A stretch of 44,718 bases of DNA. Source: an uncultured Prevotella sp. Lineage in GTDB: Bacteria; Bacteroidota; Bacteroidia; Bacteroidales; Bacteroidaceae. Below the pieces are notes generated by a model. It ran no database searches. It saw only the letters and a program-made list of their open reading frames with translations, and was not told where the DNA came from. Positions 8,696-16,365 of this stretch are shown here, piece after piece. Both the position numbers and the translations under genes were made by a program. The DNA is taken from NCBI GenBank assembly GCA_905235905.1, contig CAJONO010000093.1, forward strand, positions 1 through 44,718, written 5' to 3'. Position 1 is the stretch's first letter; every line of letters begins with the position of its first letter.

Positions 8696-9553
8696 ATGAG
8701 AAAACCATTTGCACTGTTGCTGTCGCTTTTCTTTTCGCTTGGAATGGCGGCACAGACTGAAATAAGCGAGTTGGAGGGCGAGTATTTGTATTACGCCGAC
8801 AAATACATGTCGGAGAAGGATGCCCGCTTCGAGGCCGTGAACTATGCCCGTGTGCAGAAGCTGGCCGAAGCTTTCGGCACCATCGTCGACAACTACGGCT
8901 ACGAAGACTCTCGCGAACACGCGTTCCTGCTCTCGTCGAACGAGGTGAAGGGCGAGTGGATTGCCGATATTGAGGAACCCCGGGTAGAGTGGATAGAGCG
9001 TCAGGCCGACGGCATCAATGTCTATAAGGCCCGCGTACATTTCAAGGCCCGCCCCATAGGCAATAGCGTCAATTTCCGTTCGACGGTTCTGCGCAATGGT
9101 GTGGAAGAGAAGTTCGAGAGCAGCCAGTTTAAGACGGGCGACGACATGTACGTGTCGTTCGAGTCGCCTGTCGACGGCTACATCGCCATCTATTTAGTCG
9201 ACGAGAGCCACAATGCCTTCCGTCTGCTGCCCTATCAGGCCGACGGCGACGGCGAGCAGCCCGTGAAGGGTGGTCGCCGCTACGTGTTCTTCGCCCCCAA
9301 GGAGAACAAGACCGACGTGCGTGAAGTAGACGAGCTTTACATGACCTGTGCCAATGGCGTGATAGAGCTGAACCGTCTCTACGTCATTTTCTCGCCCAAC
9401 CGCTTCACCATCGAGAACGACCGGAAAGAGGGCGAGGTGCTGCCCCGCCAGCTGAAGCAGAAGGACTTCAACCAGTGGCTGAGCCGCAGCATGTCGCGTG
9501 ACGAGCGCATGGGCCGCATCATTACCAACCTGAGAATAGAAGCCAAGGAATGA
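8696..9553 (+). CDS. Exported DUF4384 protein
   Basis: 285 residues with signal peptide MRKPFALLLSLFFSLGMAAQ. Residues about 20-125 form an alpha/beta region (DARFEAVNYARVQKLAEAFGTIV), resembling an FlgO/LPP20-like module. Residues about 145-250 match DUF4384: GDDMYVSFESPVDGYIAIYLVD, RLLPYQ, Y-x-F-x-P, ELYMTCANGVIELNRLYVIFSP. DUF4384 proteins often sit beside, or are fused to, bacterial caspases (family knowledge), which fits its place 52 nt after the second caspase. It has no visible catalytic motif and could be a binding or regulatory subunit. Its stop codon overlaps the next start (ATGA). Confidence 0.8.
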   Translation: MRKPFALLLSLFFSLGMAAQTEISELEGEYLYYADKYMSEKDARFEAVNYARVQKLAEAFGTIVDNYGYEDSREHAFLLSSNEVKGEWIADIEEPRVEWIERQADGINVYKARVHFKARPIGNSVNFRSTVLRNGVEEKFESSQFKTGDDMYVSFESPVDGYIAIYLVDESHNAFRLLPYQADGDGEQPVKGGRRYVFFAPKENKTDVREVDELYMTCANGVIELNRLYVIFSPNRFTIENDRKEGEVLPRQLKQKDFNQWLSRSMSRDERMGRIITNLRIEAKE

Positions 9554-10500
9554 CTGACACTCGTCGGACTGCCGTCCTGCTATGCAGCCTACTGCTTGCA
9601 GCAATGGTGTCGGCCCAAGCCAGGGCCGACTTTTCTGATGCTGCCTGCAAGGCGGCCTTCCTCGACCACATGAACCGCAAGGCGGCGGCCATTGGCCTGA
9701 CAGCCACCCACTTTGCCGACGGCAGCGGCATTGTGCCCACCCACTCGACAATTACTGCCATCGATGCGCTGCGCCTCGCCCTCTGTGCCGACGGCTATCG
9801 CGGCATCAGCGATGCCTGGGGCGCCGAGAGCTACGACCTGCACATAGGCGGCCGACATGAGCGCACCGTCACCCTCGTTCCCCGCGACCGCACTCCCTTC
9901 ACAAACTACTACCACCTGCTGGGTGCCAAGACGGGCACCTTGCAGGGCTGCAACAATGCCATCGTCATAGGCGAGGACCATGAGGGCGGAAAATACGTGA
10001 TGGTGGTGGTGGGCTCTACCTGGACAGAACGATGGCGCGACGTGAGGAAGCTCATGGACATAGGCCGGCGGAAGCGGAAGGATGCCGCTGCCGACGTGAG
10101 GGACATACGGCTGACGGCCACGAGCGGCCTTGTCTGTGCCTACCGTGCTCCCCTACCCTTGCAGCTGCGCTTCGACCCGCTGCCCATTCTCTATGCGAAG
10201 CAGCCCGACGAGGTGCGCCTGCCGGCCTCGGTCACCAAGACCATGACCGCCATCTGCATGCTCGACCTCGTTGACAATCTCGACAGCTCGTTTGAAATCA
10301 AGAAGAGCGACCTGACTGGCGGCAGCGGCCCCGTGTTCTTCGATGGCGACAGCATCACCTTCCGCGATGCCCTCTACGCCATGTTCATCCCCTCTTCGAA
10401 CACGGTGGCCGTGGCACTGTCACGCGTCATTGGCAGGCAGATTCTTTCCCGTCCCTATAACCGCAATGCCAGCCCCTACCGCCTTTGGCAAGCCCCGTGA
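9550..10500 (+). CDS. Exported DD-peptidase-like serine hydrolase with circularly permuted motif order
   Basis: 316 residues with a signal peptide ending near residue 22-27. In ordinary S11 D-Ala-D-Ala carboxypeptidases the order is SxxK, SxN, KTG. Here the part normally C-terminal comes first: FLDHMNRKAAAIGLTATHF, then K127-T128-G129 in LLGAKTGTLQG, then WTERWRDVRKLMDIG (like the end of a DacA catalytic domain). After a linker comes the part normally N-terminal: ILYAKQPDEVRLPAS227VTK230, GDSITFRDALYAM, and PSS282SN284TVAVALS. The chain ends about 30 residues later. All three motifs are present once. The start overlaps the DUF4384 stop by 4 bp. Activity is plausible but unproven; two degenerate half-domains are the alternative reading. 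Confidence 0.75.
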   Translation: MTDTRRTAVLLCSLLLAAMVSAQARADFSDAACKAAFLDHMNRKAAAIGLTATHFADGSGIVPTHSTITAIDALRLALCADGYRGISDAWGAESYDLHIGGRHERTVTLVPRDRTPFTNYYHLLGAKTGTLQGCNNAIVIGEDHEGGKYVMVVVGSTWTERWRDVRKLMDIGRRKRKDAAADVRDIRLTATSGLVCAYRAPLPLQLRFDPLPILYAKQPDEVRLPASVTKTMTAICMLDLVDNLDSSFEIKKSDLTGGSGPVFFDGDSITFRDALYAMFIPSSNTVAVALSRVIGRQILSRPYNRNASPYRLWQAP

Positions 10501-10511
10501 GCTGAAAGGCA

Positions 10512-11591
10512 CTAAGGCTCGTTGGCATGCAGGGCGAGCCATTGCTCGTAAAGGGGATACAGCTCGGCCGGATATTTGTTGTACCAGGAGTAGCCGTTGC
10601 GGCGCTCCAAGGATATTTCCTCCAAGTGCTGGCGGGGAATGCCGTCGCGGTCGCACACGAAAGGCCGGCCATGCTCCAAGTCGTAGTAGCGGGCCCAGAG
10701 CGGCCCTGCCGTAGAATCGCTCACCAATTGCGTATTGGCACCCGGCTCGCCTTTCTTTCCCGTCTTCACCAAACGATAGCCCATAATCTTATGCTCGTCG
10801 AACCACGTCATAGCCCCCTTGATGGCATCCTTCACCCGCTGGTCGGGATGGGGCAGCTGCATGAGCAGGCGCACAATGGCGGCACTCTCCTGCGAGCAGA
10901 ATGAGGGTAGCTCGTAGGCACGTGCCTTGGCCGGGGCCAGCGTCTCGCGGTCGTGCTGCTGGCACCACACGGTGGGCCGCCCGTCGACCCGTATCTGCGT
11001 GGCCAATATACACTCCACGCCCTTGTCGAAAGCCTCCTGGGCCTTGCGGCGCAAGTCGGCGCTGGTGAGGTCGGCCTGGTAGGGCTTTTTCTGCTGAACG
11101 ATGTCGCGAAGCAAAAGCATGGTGCTGACCATGGCATTGTCGTTGTAGGTGATGTGAATCTGATATTCGCGCATCTCCGGCCAGAACTGCGGCCAGCCGC
11201 CATTGGCATACTGTCCGCTGAGCAGATACTCCACACCGCGGCAGAAGCCCTGCTGATAGGCAGTGTCGCCCGTGGCCTGATAGAGTCGGGCCAGGAACTT
11301 CATCTGCAAAGTGGTAGCCCCGTTGTCGGTGGTCGAGTCGTTGCGGCGGTTCTTCTGTGCGGCCACCTCGGCCTGCTCGTCGGCCGAGAGCGGTCGGGCC
11401 ATGTCGATGTTCTTGGGCCAACCGCCCGTCACTCGCTGGTAGAGCAGAACCTGTCGGCCTATCTGGCGCGCCTCCTCGCTCGTCAGGAATGCGGGGTCGT
11501 TGTTCTTCAGCTGCTGGTTGACCGACTGTGCGGCTACCGTAAGGGCCATCAAGCTGGCGACGGCCCATAAAAAAACACGTTCAAAATACAT
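10512..11591 (-). CDS. pelA: Pectate lyase, polysaccharide lyase family 10, secreted
   Basis: Predicted to cleave polygalacturonate by beta-elimination. The 359-residue product has a signal peptide (MYFERVFLWAVASLMALTVAAQ), the PL10 signature GGWPKNIDM (from residue 56), TTDNGATTLQMKFLARLYQATGD, NGGWPQFWP, ITYNDNAM, RAYELPS and a C-terminal NGYSWYNKYPAELYPLYEQW. I chose ATG at 11591, because the longer frame to 11693 adds a non-signal extension. Its 3' end converges on the permuted DD-peptidase gene (12 bp gap). Together with GH105 at 4.1-5.3 kb it gives pectin depolymerisation and trimming, with the caspase operon lying between the two. Confidence 0.9.
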   Translation of the reverse strand: MYFERVFLWAVASLMALTVAAQSVNQQLKNNDPAFLTSEEARQIGRQVLLYQRVTGGWPKNIDMARPLSADEQAEVAAQKNRRNDSTTDNGATTLQMKFLARLYQATGDTAYQQGFCRGVEYLLSGQYANGGWPQFWPEMREYQIHITYNDNAMVSTMLLLRDIVQQKKPYQADLTSADLRRKAQEAFDKGVECILATQIRVDGRPTVWCQQHDRETLAPAKARAYELPSFCSQESAAIVRLLMQLPHPDQRVKDAIKGAMTWFDEHKIMGYRLVKTGKKGEPGANTQLVSDSTAGPLWARYYDLEHGRPFVCDRDGIPRQHLEEISLERRNGYSWYNKYPAELYPLYEQWLALHANEP

Positions 11592-11700
11592 AATTATACA
11601 GTTTGTTTTTCGATTTTCAAGACATTTGTTTTTTGCGAAATAGATTTTTCGTGAGGCCAAAAGGCAACTTTCGGTGGTCCTGAAGGCACTCATGAGTAAC

Positions 11701-11876
11701 GTTAATGCTTACCTGTTGAAGAGTTAATGCTTAACTGTTGGAGTGTTAATGCCACTTAGTGGGAGAAAAGACGCTTCTTTCTGTCGCAATCAATGCTCCA
11801 TTCTGTCACAATTCAGGCTTAATTCTTGCACAAGTTGCGCTTAACTGTGCAATAATTCAGCGTGAATTGTGGGTCT
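11701..11876. repeat. Intergenic array in 11-bp register (locus 1)
   Basis: About sixteen consecutive 11-bp units lie between the pectate lyase promoter region and the deaminase 3' end. The early part alternates GTTAATGCTTA-like and CTGTTG-like units (22-bp period); the later part has AATT-like words at 11788, 11799, 11810, 11821, 11832, 11843, 11854 and 11865. Near-perfect inverted pairs occur, such as TTGCACA/TGTGCAA and CACAATTCA/TGAATTGTG. The rest of the 445-bp gap (11592-12036) contains nothing else that I recognise. Confidence 0.8.
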
Positions 11877-12036
11877 TTCCAGCGCGCTCCCGACCTACAT
11901 TTTCCGTAACAGCCAGATTCACAGACGTTTACGCAACTTCGCTGAGATTGCGATATTTTCGACCAAAAGGCAAGTTGCTCACCAGGAAGCGATTCTCGCG
12001 AGAGTTCGCCGAATAAATATGCAGTGGGAAAATGCA

Positions 12037-12519
12037 TTAATATTCGGTTTTGTCTGTTTTCTCCGTCCAGAGGCGGAACGTCTGCAAGGCCTCGTCGCGC
12101 AGCAGGGGGACGATGGGCAGCTGGCGTTCGCCGAGCGGCTTGTCGAGTTCTTCGTAGATGAAGTTGTCGGCAAAGTCGATGTCGGCGGCATCCTGGCGCG
12201 TGTTGCCATAGTAGATGCGGTCAATGTGGGCCCAGTAGATGGCACCGAGGCACATGGGGCACGGCTCGCACGAGGTGTAGATGACACTGCCCGAGAGGTC
12301 GAAGGTGCCGAGCTTGCGGCATGCCTCGCGGATGGTGTTCACCTCGGCATGGGCCGTAGGGTCGTTGTCGATGGTGACGCTGTTCGACAGTCCCGCCAGC
12401 ACCTTCCCATCCTTCACGATGACGGCACCGAAGGGGCCACCGCCATTTTTCACACTTTCATTAGCCAAACGGATGGCTTCGCGCATAAATTCGCGGTCTT
12501 GTTCTGTAATTTTGCCCAT
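12037..12519 (-). CDS. Guanine deaminase-like nucleoside/base deaminase
   Basis: Zinc-dependent deaminase of the CDA superfamily, 160 residues. The zinc site is visible: H57-A58-E59 (catalytic Glu59) and P86-C87-x-x-C90 within YTSCEPCPMC. The following AIYWAHIDRIYYGNTRQDAADIDFAD and the C-terminal region resemble Bacillus GuaD rather than TadA (tRNA adenosine deaminase), so guanine to xanthine is the likely reaction. It is divergent from the ATPase/DUF4435 pair and its -7 box lies inside the 41-bp palindrome. A TadA-like or cytosine deaminase role is less likely. Confidence 0.85.
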   Translation of the reverse strand: MGKITEQDREFMREAIRLANESVKNGGGPFGAVIVKDGKVLAGLSNSVTIDNDPTAHAEVNTIREACRKLGTFDLSGSVIYTSCEPCPMCLGAIYWAHIDRIYYGNTRQDAADIDFADNFIYEELDKPLGERQLPIVPLLRDEALQTFRLWTEKTDKTEY

Positions 12520-12546
12520 ATTTTTTTGAAATTCGTTAAATTTGTT

Positions 12547-12587
12547 GCAAATATACGCATTATTTCGGAAATAATGCGTATATTTGC
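12547..12587. promoter_or_regulatory. 41-bp perfect palindrome carrying two divergent -7 boxes
   Basis: Positions 12547-12566 and 12568-12587 are perfect reverse complements around one central base (12567). Each arm contains a TAnnTTTG box: CAAATATA at 12548-12555 (reading left to the deaminase) and TATATTTG at 12579-12586 (reading right to the ATPase). The ATPase start codon is 19 bp past its box. No good TTG -33 element is present for either direction, which suggests activator dependence or a weak promoter. It could be an operator for a dimeric regulator; as a hairpin it would lie upstream of, not in, both transcripts. Confidence 0.7.
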
Positions 12588-12605
12588 GGAAAACTATTGA
12601 GAAAG

Positions 12606-13442
12606 ATGCAAAAATACGCAGACTATATCAAACGGATAGAGATAGACTCGCTCTGGAGCGGCATGAAGCACGTGGTGTGGGAACTGAACCCTCGGGTAAA
12701 CATTCTGAGCGGCATCAACGGCGTGGGCAAGAGCACTATTATAAATAAGGTGGTGAAGGGCCTGTCGGCCGGAGGCGAGTTTCCCAGCCACATGCTCAAG
12801 GGCGTACACCTCGACGTTGAGCCAGAAGATGCGAAGTGGATACGCTACGACCTGATTCGCTCTATCGACTCGAACCTGCAGCAGTCGCTCTCCGACAGCG
12901 AGGGTTTCGTGCGCCAGGCACTCACCACGCTGGCCAGCGTAGGCGGCGGTTCGCAGCTCGACATTCAGCTCTACAACCTGCAACGCAAGTATCTGGACTA
13001 CCAAGTGAACATTGGCAACCGCATCATAGAGCGCCTGCAGGCCGGCGATGCCGAGGCGGCCCAGCAACTGTCGCACCGCAAGAAGCGCTTCCAGGACATG
13101 GTCGACGAGCTTTTCGAGGACACGGGCAAGCACATCGTGCGCACCGAGAACGAGATACGCTTCACACAGATTGGCGAGCTGCTGCTGCCCTACCAGCTCA
13201 GTAGCGGCGAGAAGCAGATACTCATCATACTGCTCACCGTGCTCGTAGAGGACGACCAGCCCTACGTGCTCTTCATGGACGAGCCCGAAGTGTCGCTGCA
13301 CATAGAGTGGCAGAAACGGCTCATAGACCTCATTACCGAGCTGAACCCCCACGTACAGATAATCCTGACCACCCATTCGCCCGCCGTCGTCATGAACGGC
13401 TGGATAGACCATGTGACAGAGGTGAGCGACATAACGGTTTGA
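12606..13442 (+). CDS. ABC-type (AAA_15/21, OLD-like) ATPase, partner of DUF4435 protein; AriA-like
   Basis: 278 residues with a full ABC/Rad50-type ATPase core: Walker A GINGVGKST (36-44), signature LSSGEKQ (198-204), Walker B VLFMDE with D225-E226, D-loop VSLH, and switch His257 in TTHSP. Between Walker A and the signature lies a helical insertion of about 150 residues. No membrane segment. ATG at 12606 was chosen over an in-frame TTG at 12597. The next gene encodes a DUF4435 TOPRIM-like protein; such an ATPase + DUF4435 pair is the composition of PARIS (AriA/AriB). It is shorter than typical AriA, and it sits among housekeeping genes, so a non-defence function remains possible. Confidence 0.8.
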   Translation: MQKYADYIKRIEIDSLWSGMKHVVWELNPRVNILSGINGVGKSTIINKVVKGLSAGGEFPSHMLKGVHLDVEPEDAKWIRYDLIRSIDSNLQQSLSDSEGFVRQALTTLASVGGGSQLDIQLYNLQRKYLDYQVNIGNRIIERLQAGDAEAAQQLSHRKKRFQDMVDELFEDTGKHIVRTENEIRFTQIGELLLPYQLSSGEKQILIILLTVLVEDDQPYVLFMDEPEVSLHIEWQKRLIDLITELNPHVQIILTTHSPAVVMNGWIDHVTEVSDITV

Positions 13443-13445
13443 TAT

Positions 13446-13503
<58 letters not shown>

Positions 13504-13525
13504 CTTTTGTTGAAAGTTCTTATTC

Positions 13526-14569
13526 ATGGGAAAGAGTTTAAAGGACAACATAGACAGTCGCTACTTCGAGGCCGCCAACGCGCTGAGGGGAAAGCAGGCA
13601 CGACGCCGCATCGTGGCCTACGTGGAGAGCTACGACGACATCTACTTCTGGCGCACGGTGCTCAGCACGTTTGAGAACGAGAAGCGCTATTTCGAGGTGA
13701 TGCTGCCGTCGAAGGCCAACCTGACACGCGGCAAGAAGTCGGTGCTCATGAACTTCATGGGCAACCACGTGGGACCCGACATGATTGCCTGCGTCGATGC
13801 CGACTACGACTACCTGCTGCAGGGATGCACGGCACAGTCGAAGAAGGTGATACAAAGCCCATACGTGTTCCACACATACGTCTATGCCATAGAGAATTTC
13901 CAATGCTATGCCCCCTCGCTCCACGACGTATGCGTGGCGGTGACGCTCAACGACCACCGCATATTCGACTTCCGCGAATACTTCCGCGAGTATAGCGAAA
14001 TATGCTTCCCGCTCTTCGTGTGGTCGGTATGGGCCTACCGTTCGGGCAACTACACCCACTTCTCGCTCACCGACTTCAGCCGTGTGACCGACCCTGGCGG
14101 CTTCACCGTGCAGACCCCTGAAGTGTCGCTGAAGAACGTGAGGCACAAGGTGCAGACGAAACTGCACGAACTGCAACGCCAGTATCCCGACAACAAGGAC
14201 GCCTACCTCAAGACGAAAAGCGAGATACTGACGCTGGGCATCACTCCACAAACCACCTATCTCTATATGCAGGGGCACCACCTCTTCGACACGGTCGTGG
14301 TTCCCATCATGACCAAGGTGTGCAACCTGCTGCGGCAAGAGCGCCAGACGGAGATCTACCACGCGCAGGCCCATCACACGCAGAAGCGCAACGAAATGTC
14401 GTGCTACGAGAACTCGCGGCAGGACATCAAGACCATGCTCAAGAAGAACACGGGCTACATGCTCTCGGAGCAGTTCCGCCACGTGCAGGAAGACGTGAGC
14501 CGATTCTTAGAGAAAGACCCGCCCACCATGACAGCAAATAAAACCAATCATACGAATCAAGAACAATGA
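13526..14569 (+). CDS. DUF4435 (TOPRIM-like) protein; AriB-like putative nuclease
   Basis: 347 residues. The TOPRIM-like acidic pattern is visible: Glu34 with Asp37-Asp38 in AYVESYDDIYFW, then D91-x-D93-x-D95 in IACVDADYDYLL, then Glu123 in YAIENFQCY. This is the arrangement of DUF4435/OLD-type nucleases such as AriB of PARIS, which is released from its ATPase partner when an anti-restriction protein is sensed and cleaves host tRNA (published for E. coli PARIS; not shown here). It lies 83 bp after the ATPase gene, with a 7-bp repeat between them. Its stop codon overlaps terC by ATGA, so expression is coupled to a membrane protein. Confidence 0.8.
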   Translation: MGKSLKDNIDSRYFEAANALRGKQARRRIVAYVESYDDIYFWRTVLSTFENEKRYFEVMLPSKANLTRGKKSVLMNFMGNHVGPDMIACVDADYDYLLQGCTAQSKKVIQSPYVFHTYVYAIENFQCYAPSLHDVCVAVTLNDHRIFDFREYFREYSEICFPLFVWSVWAYRSGNYTHFSLTDFSRVTDPGGFTVQTPEVSLKNVRHKVQTKLHELQRQYPDNKDAYLKTKSEILTLGITPQTTYLYMQGHHLFDTVVVPIMTKVCNLLRQERQTEIYHAQAHHTQKRNEMSCYENSRQDIKTMLKKNTGYMLSEQFRHVQEDVSRFLEKDPPTMTANKTNHTNQEQ

Positions 14570-15588
14570 ATGTAATGGCAGCTGGAACGATGCCCCTTTG
14601 GGCATGGATAGTATTCTATCTGTTGGTGTTCGCGATGCTCATCATCGACCTGCGGTCGTTTGGCAAGAAAGGCGAACACGAAGTGAACGTGAAAGAAGCC
14701 CTGAAAATGACGGCCGTATGGATAGCCGTATCGATGGTGTTCTGTGCAGGCATCTACTTCCTCTACCCCGTAGAGCCGGAAGAGAAGGCCATGGAATTTC
14801 TGGCTGGCTATCTGATAGAGAAGTCGCTGTCGATGGACAATCTGTTTGTCTTCCTCATGCTCTTCTCCTTCTTCGGCGTGGAGCGCAAGTACCAGCACGA
14901 GGTGCTCTTCTGGGGCATCTTCGGCGCATTGGTGCTGCGTAGCATCTTCATCTTTGCCGGTGCGGCCATGATAGAGCGATTCGAGTGGGTGCTGGGACTC
15001 TTCGGCCTGTTCCTGCTCTACACGGGCGGAAAGATGTTTGCACACGACGACGGGCAGATGGGCGACCCCTCGAAGAACATCATTGTGCGGTGGTTCAGCA
15101 AGGCATTTCCCGTTACCAAGGAAATGCATGGCGAGAAGTTCTTTATACGTGAGAACGACCGTCTGATGGCCACTCCGTTATTAGTGACACTGCTGGTCAT
15201 CGAGTCGACCGACGTAGCCTTTGCCGTTGACTCCATCCCCGCCGTGTTCTCCGTGTCACGCGACCCCTTCATCGTGCTCACCAGCAACATCTTCGCCATT
15301 CTCGGCCTGCGCGCCCTCTATTTCGCCCTGGCCGCCATCGCCAAGTATTTCACCTACTTAAAATACGGGCTGGGCGTCATCCTGATTTTCGTCGGCATCA
15401 AGATGCTACTGGCCATGAACGAATACGTGAACGAACTGGGCCGCCTGGCAGGATGGCAGCTCGACCTGCCCCACATTGAGGTGCCCACACCGTGGAGCCT
15501 TGCCTTCATTTTCGGCGTGTTGCTGCTCTCGATGCTCCTGTCGTATGCCAAGACCAAGCTGACAGAACAAGGCGAAAAAGGCCAGTAG
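14566..15588 (+). CDS. TerC-family integral membrane protein
   Basis: 340 residues with seven to nine predicted membrane helices. TerC motifs are EKSLSMDNLFVFLMLFSFFGV with a conserved Asp in the helix, FWGIFGALVLRSIFIFAG, and ESTDVAFAVDSIPAVFSVSRDPFIVLTSNIFAILGLRALYF. TerC/Alx proteins are tied to metal (manganese) export and to tellurite and envelope stress. The 4-bp overlap with the DUF4435 gene makes it the third gene of that transcript. Some TerC proteins serve in Ter-type stress systems, but none of the other ter genes is here, so a general metal-homeostasis role is equally likely. Confidence 0.9.
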   Translation: MNVMAAGTMPLWAWIVFYLLVFAMLIIDLRSFGKKGEHEVNVKEALKMTAVWIAVSMVFCAGIYFLYPVEPEEKAMEFLAGYLIEKSLSMDNLFVFLMLFSFFGVERKYQHEVLFWGIFGALVLRSIFIFAGAAMIERFEWVLGLFGLFLLYTGGKMFAHDDGQMGDPSKNIIVRWFSKAFPVTKEMHGEKFFIRENDRLMATPLLVTLLVIESTDVAFAVDSIPAVFSVSRDPFIVLTSNIFAILGLRALYFALAAIAKYFTYLKYGLGVILIFVGIKMLLAMNEYVNELGRLAGWQLDLPHIEVPTPWSLAFIFGVLLLSMLLSYAKTKLTEQGEKGQ

Positions 15589-15609
15589 CCATCTACAAAA
15601 CGACCGAAC

Positions 15610-16347
15610 ATGGCTATCAGGCTCATACATATTGAGGAAACCGACTCAACCAACCGCTGGCTGAAAGAGCACCAGCCACCCTTCGGCCCTGACGAGGACA
15701 TCGCCGTCTGGGCCGACTACCAGACAGCGGGACGCGGCTGCGGCACCAACACATGGGAGAGCGAACGCAAGAAGAACCTGCTGTTCTCGCTGCTGCTGCA
15801 CCCCATAGACGTGCCTGCCACCTGCCAGTTCCTGCTATCAATGGCCAATGCCCTCGCCCTCAAGGACACGCTCGACGACTATGCCGGCGGCATCAAGATA
15901 AAATGGCCTAACGACATTTATTGGAACGACCGCAAGATAGGCGGCACACTGATAGAGACTACCCTGCTGGGAAGCCACATCAAGGAGTGCATCATTGGCA
16001 CGGGCATCAACGTCAACCAACGGGTGTTCCGCAGCGACGCCCCCAATCCCGTCTCGCTGTTACAGATACTGGGACATGAGGCAGACTGCCAAGAGCTGTT
16101 GCACAAGGTGATGGGCAACATGGTCAAATACATGGACATGGTGAGGACCGGCGCATGGGAAGAGATACGCAGGCGCTACCGCAGCAACCTCTACCGGCTA
16201 CAGGAAACGCACCTCTACAGGTTGGCCGATGGCACAGAGAAACTCTGCAAGCTGGTCAACGTCACCGACGACGGGCATCTGGAGCTGCTACACGACAACG
16301 GGGTTACCTGCAGGTTTGCCTTCAAGGAAGTACAGTTCATTATATAA
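15610..16347 (+). CDS. birA: Biotin--[acetyl-CoA-carboxylase] ligase, catalytic-only type
   Basis: Attaches biotin to the biotin carrier domain of carboxylases. 245 residues: ETDSTNRWL, the biotinyl-AMP loop in TAGRGCGTNTWESE, LLFSLLL, IKIKWPNDIYWNDRKIGGTLIET and IIGTGINVNQ. There is no N-terminal helix-turn-helix, so it is a class I ligase without repressor function. It lies 21 bp after terC and 18 bp before pyrH. Confidence 0.93.
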   Translation: MAIRLIHIEETDSTNRWLKEHQPPFGPDEDIAVWADYQTAGRGCGTNTWESERKKNLLFSLLLHPIDVPATCQFLLSMANALALKDTLDDYAGGIKIKWPNDIYWNDRKIGGTLIETTLLGSHIKECIIGTGINVNQRVFRSDAPNPVSLLQILGHEADCQELLHKVMGNMVKYMDMVRTGAWEEIRRRYRSNLYRLQETHLYRLADGTEKLCKLVNVTDDGHLELLHDNGVTCRFAFKEVQFII

Positions 16348-16365
16348 CAACCAAACAAAAAGATT

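Noticed and set aside
9550..10500. Frameshifted or fragmentary pseudogene of a DD-carboxypeptidase
   Set aside because: The frame is intact with signal peptide, coupled start and all three motifs; the halves are in swapped order rather than missing. Misassembly cannot be fully excluded from sequence alone.
11701..11876. CRISPR array
   Set aside because: Units are 11 or 22 bp without spacers of 30-40 bp, the words drift from unit to unit, and no cas gene is near. The same holds for the other three arrays.
12037..12519. tRNA adenosine deaminase TadA or a toxin-like deaminase of the neighbouring defence pair
   Set aside because: The C-terminal part fits GuaD-type guanine deaminase, and the gene is divergent rather than in the same operon as the ATPase/DUF4435 pair.
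12547..12587. Transcription terminator
   Set aside because: Neither flanking gene reads into it; both are transcribed away from it, and there is no U-tract.
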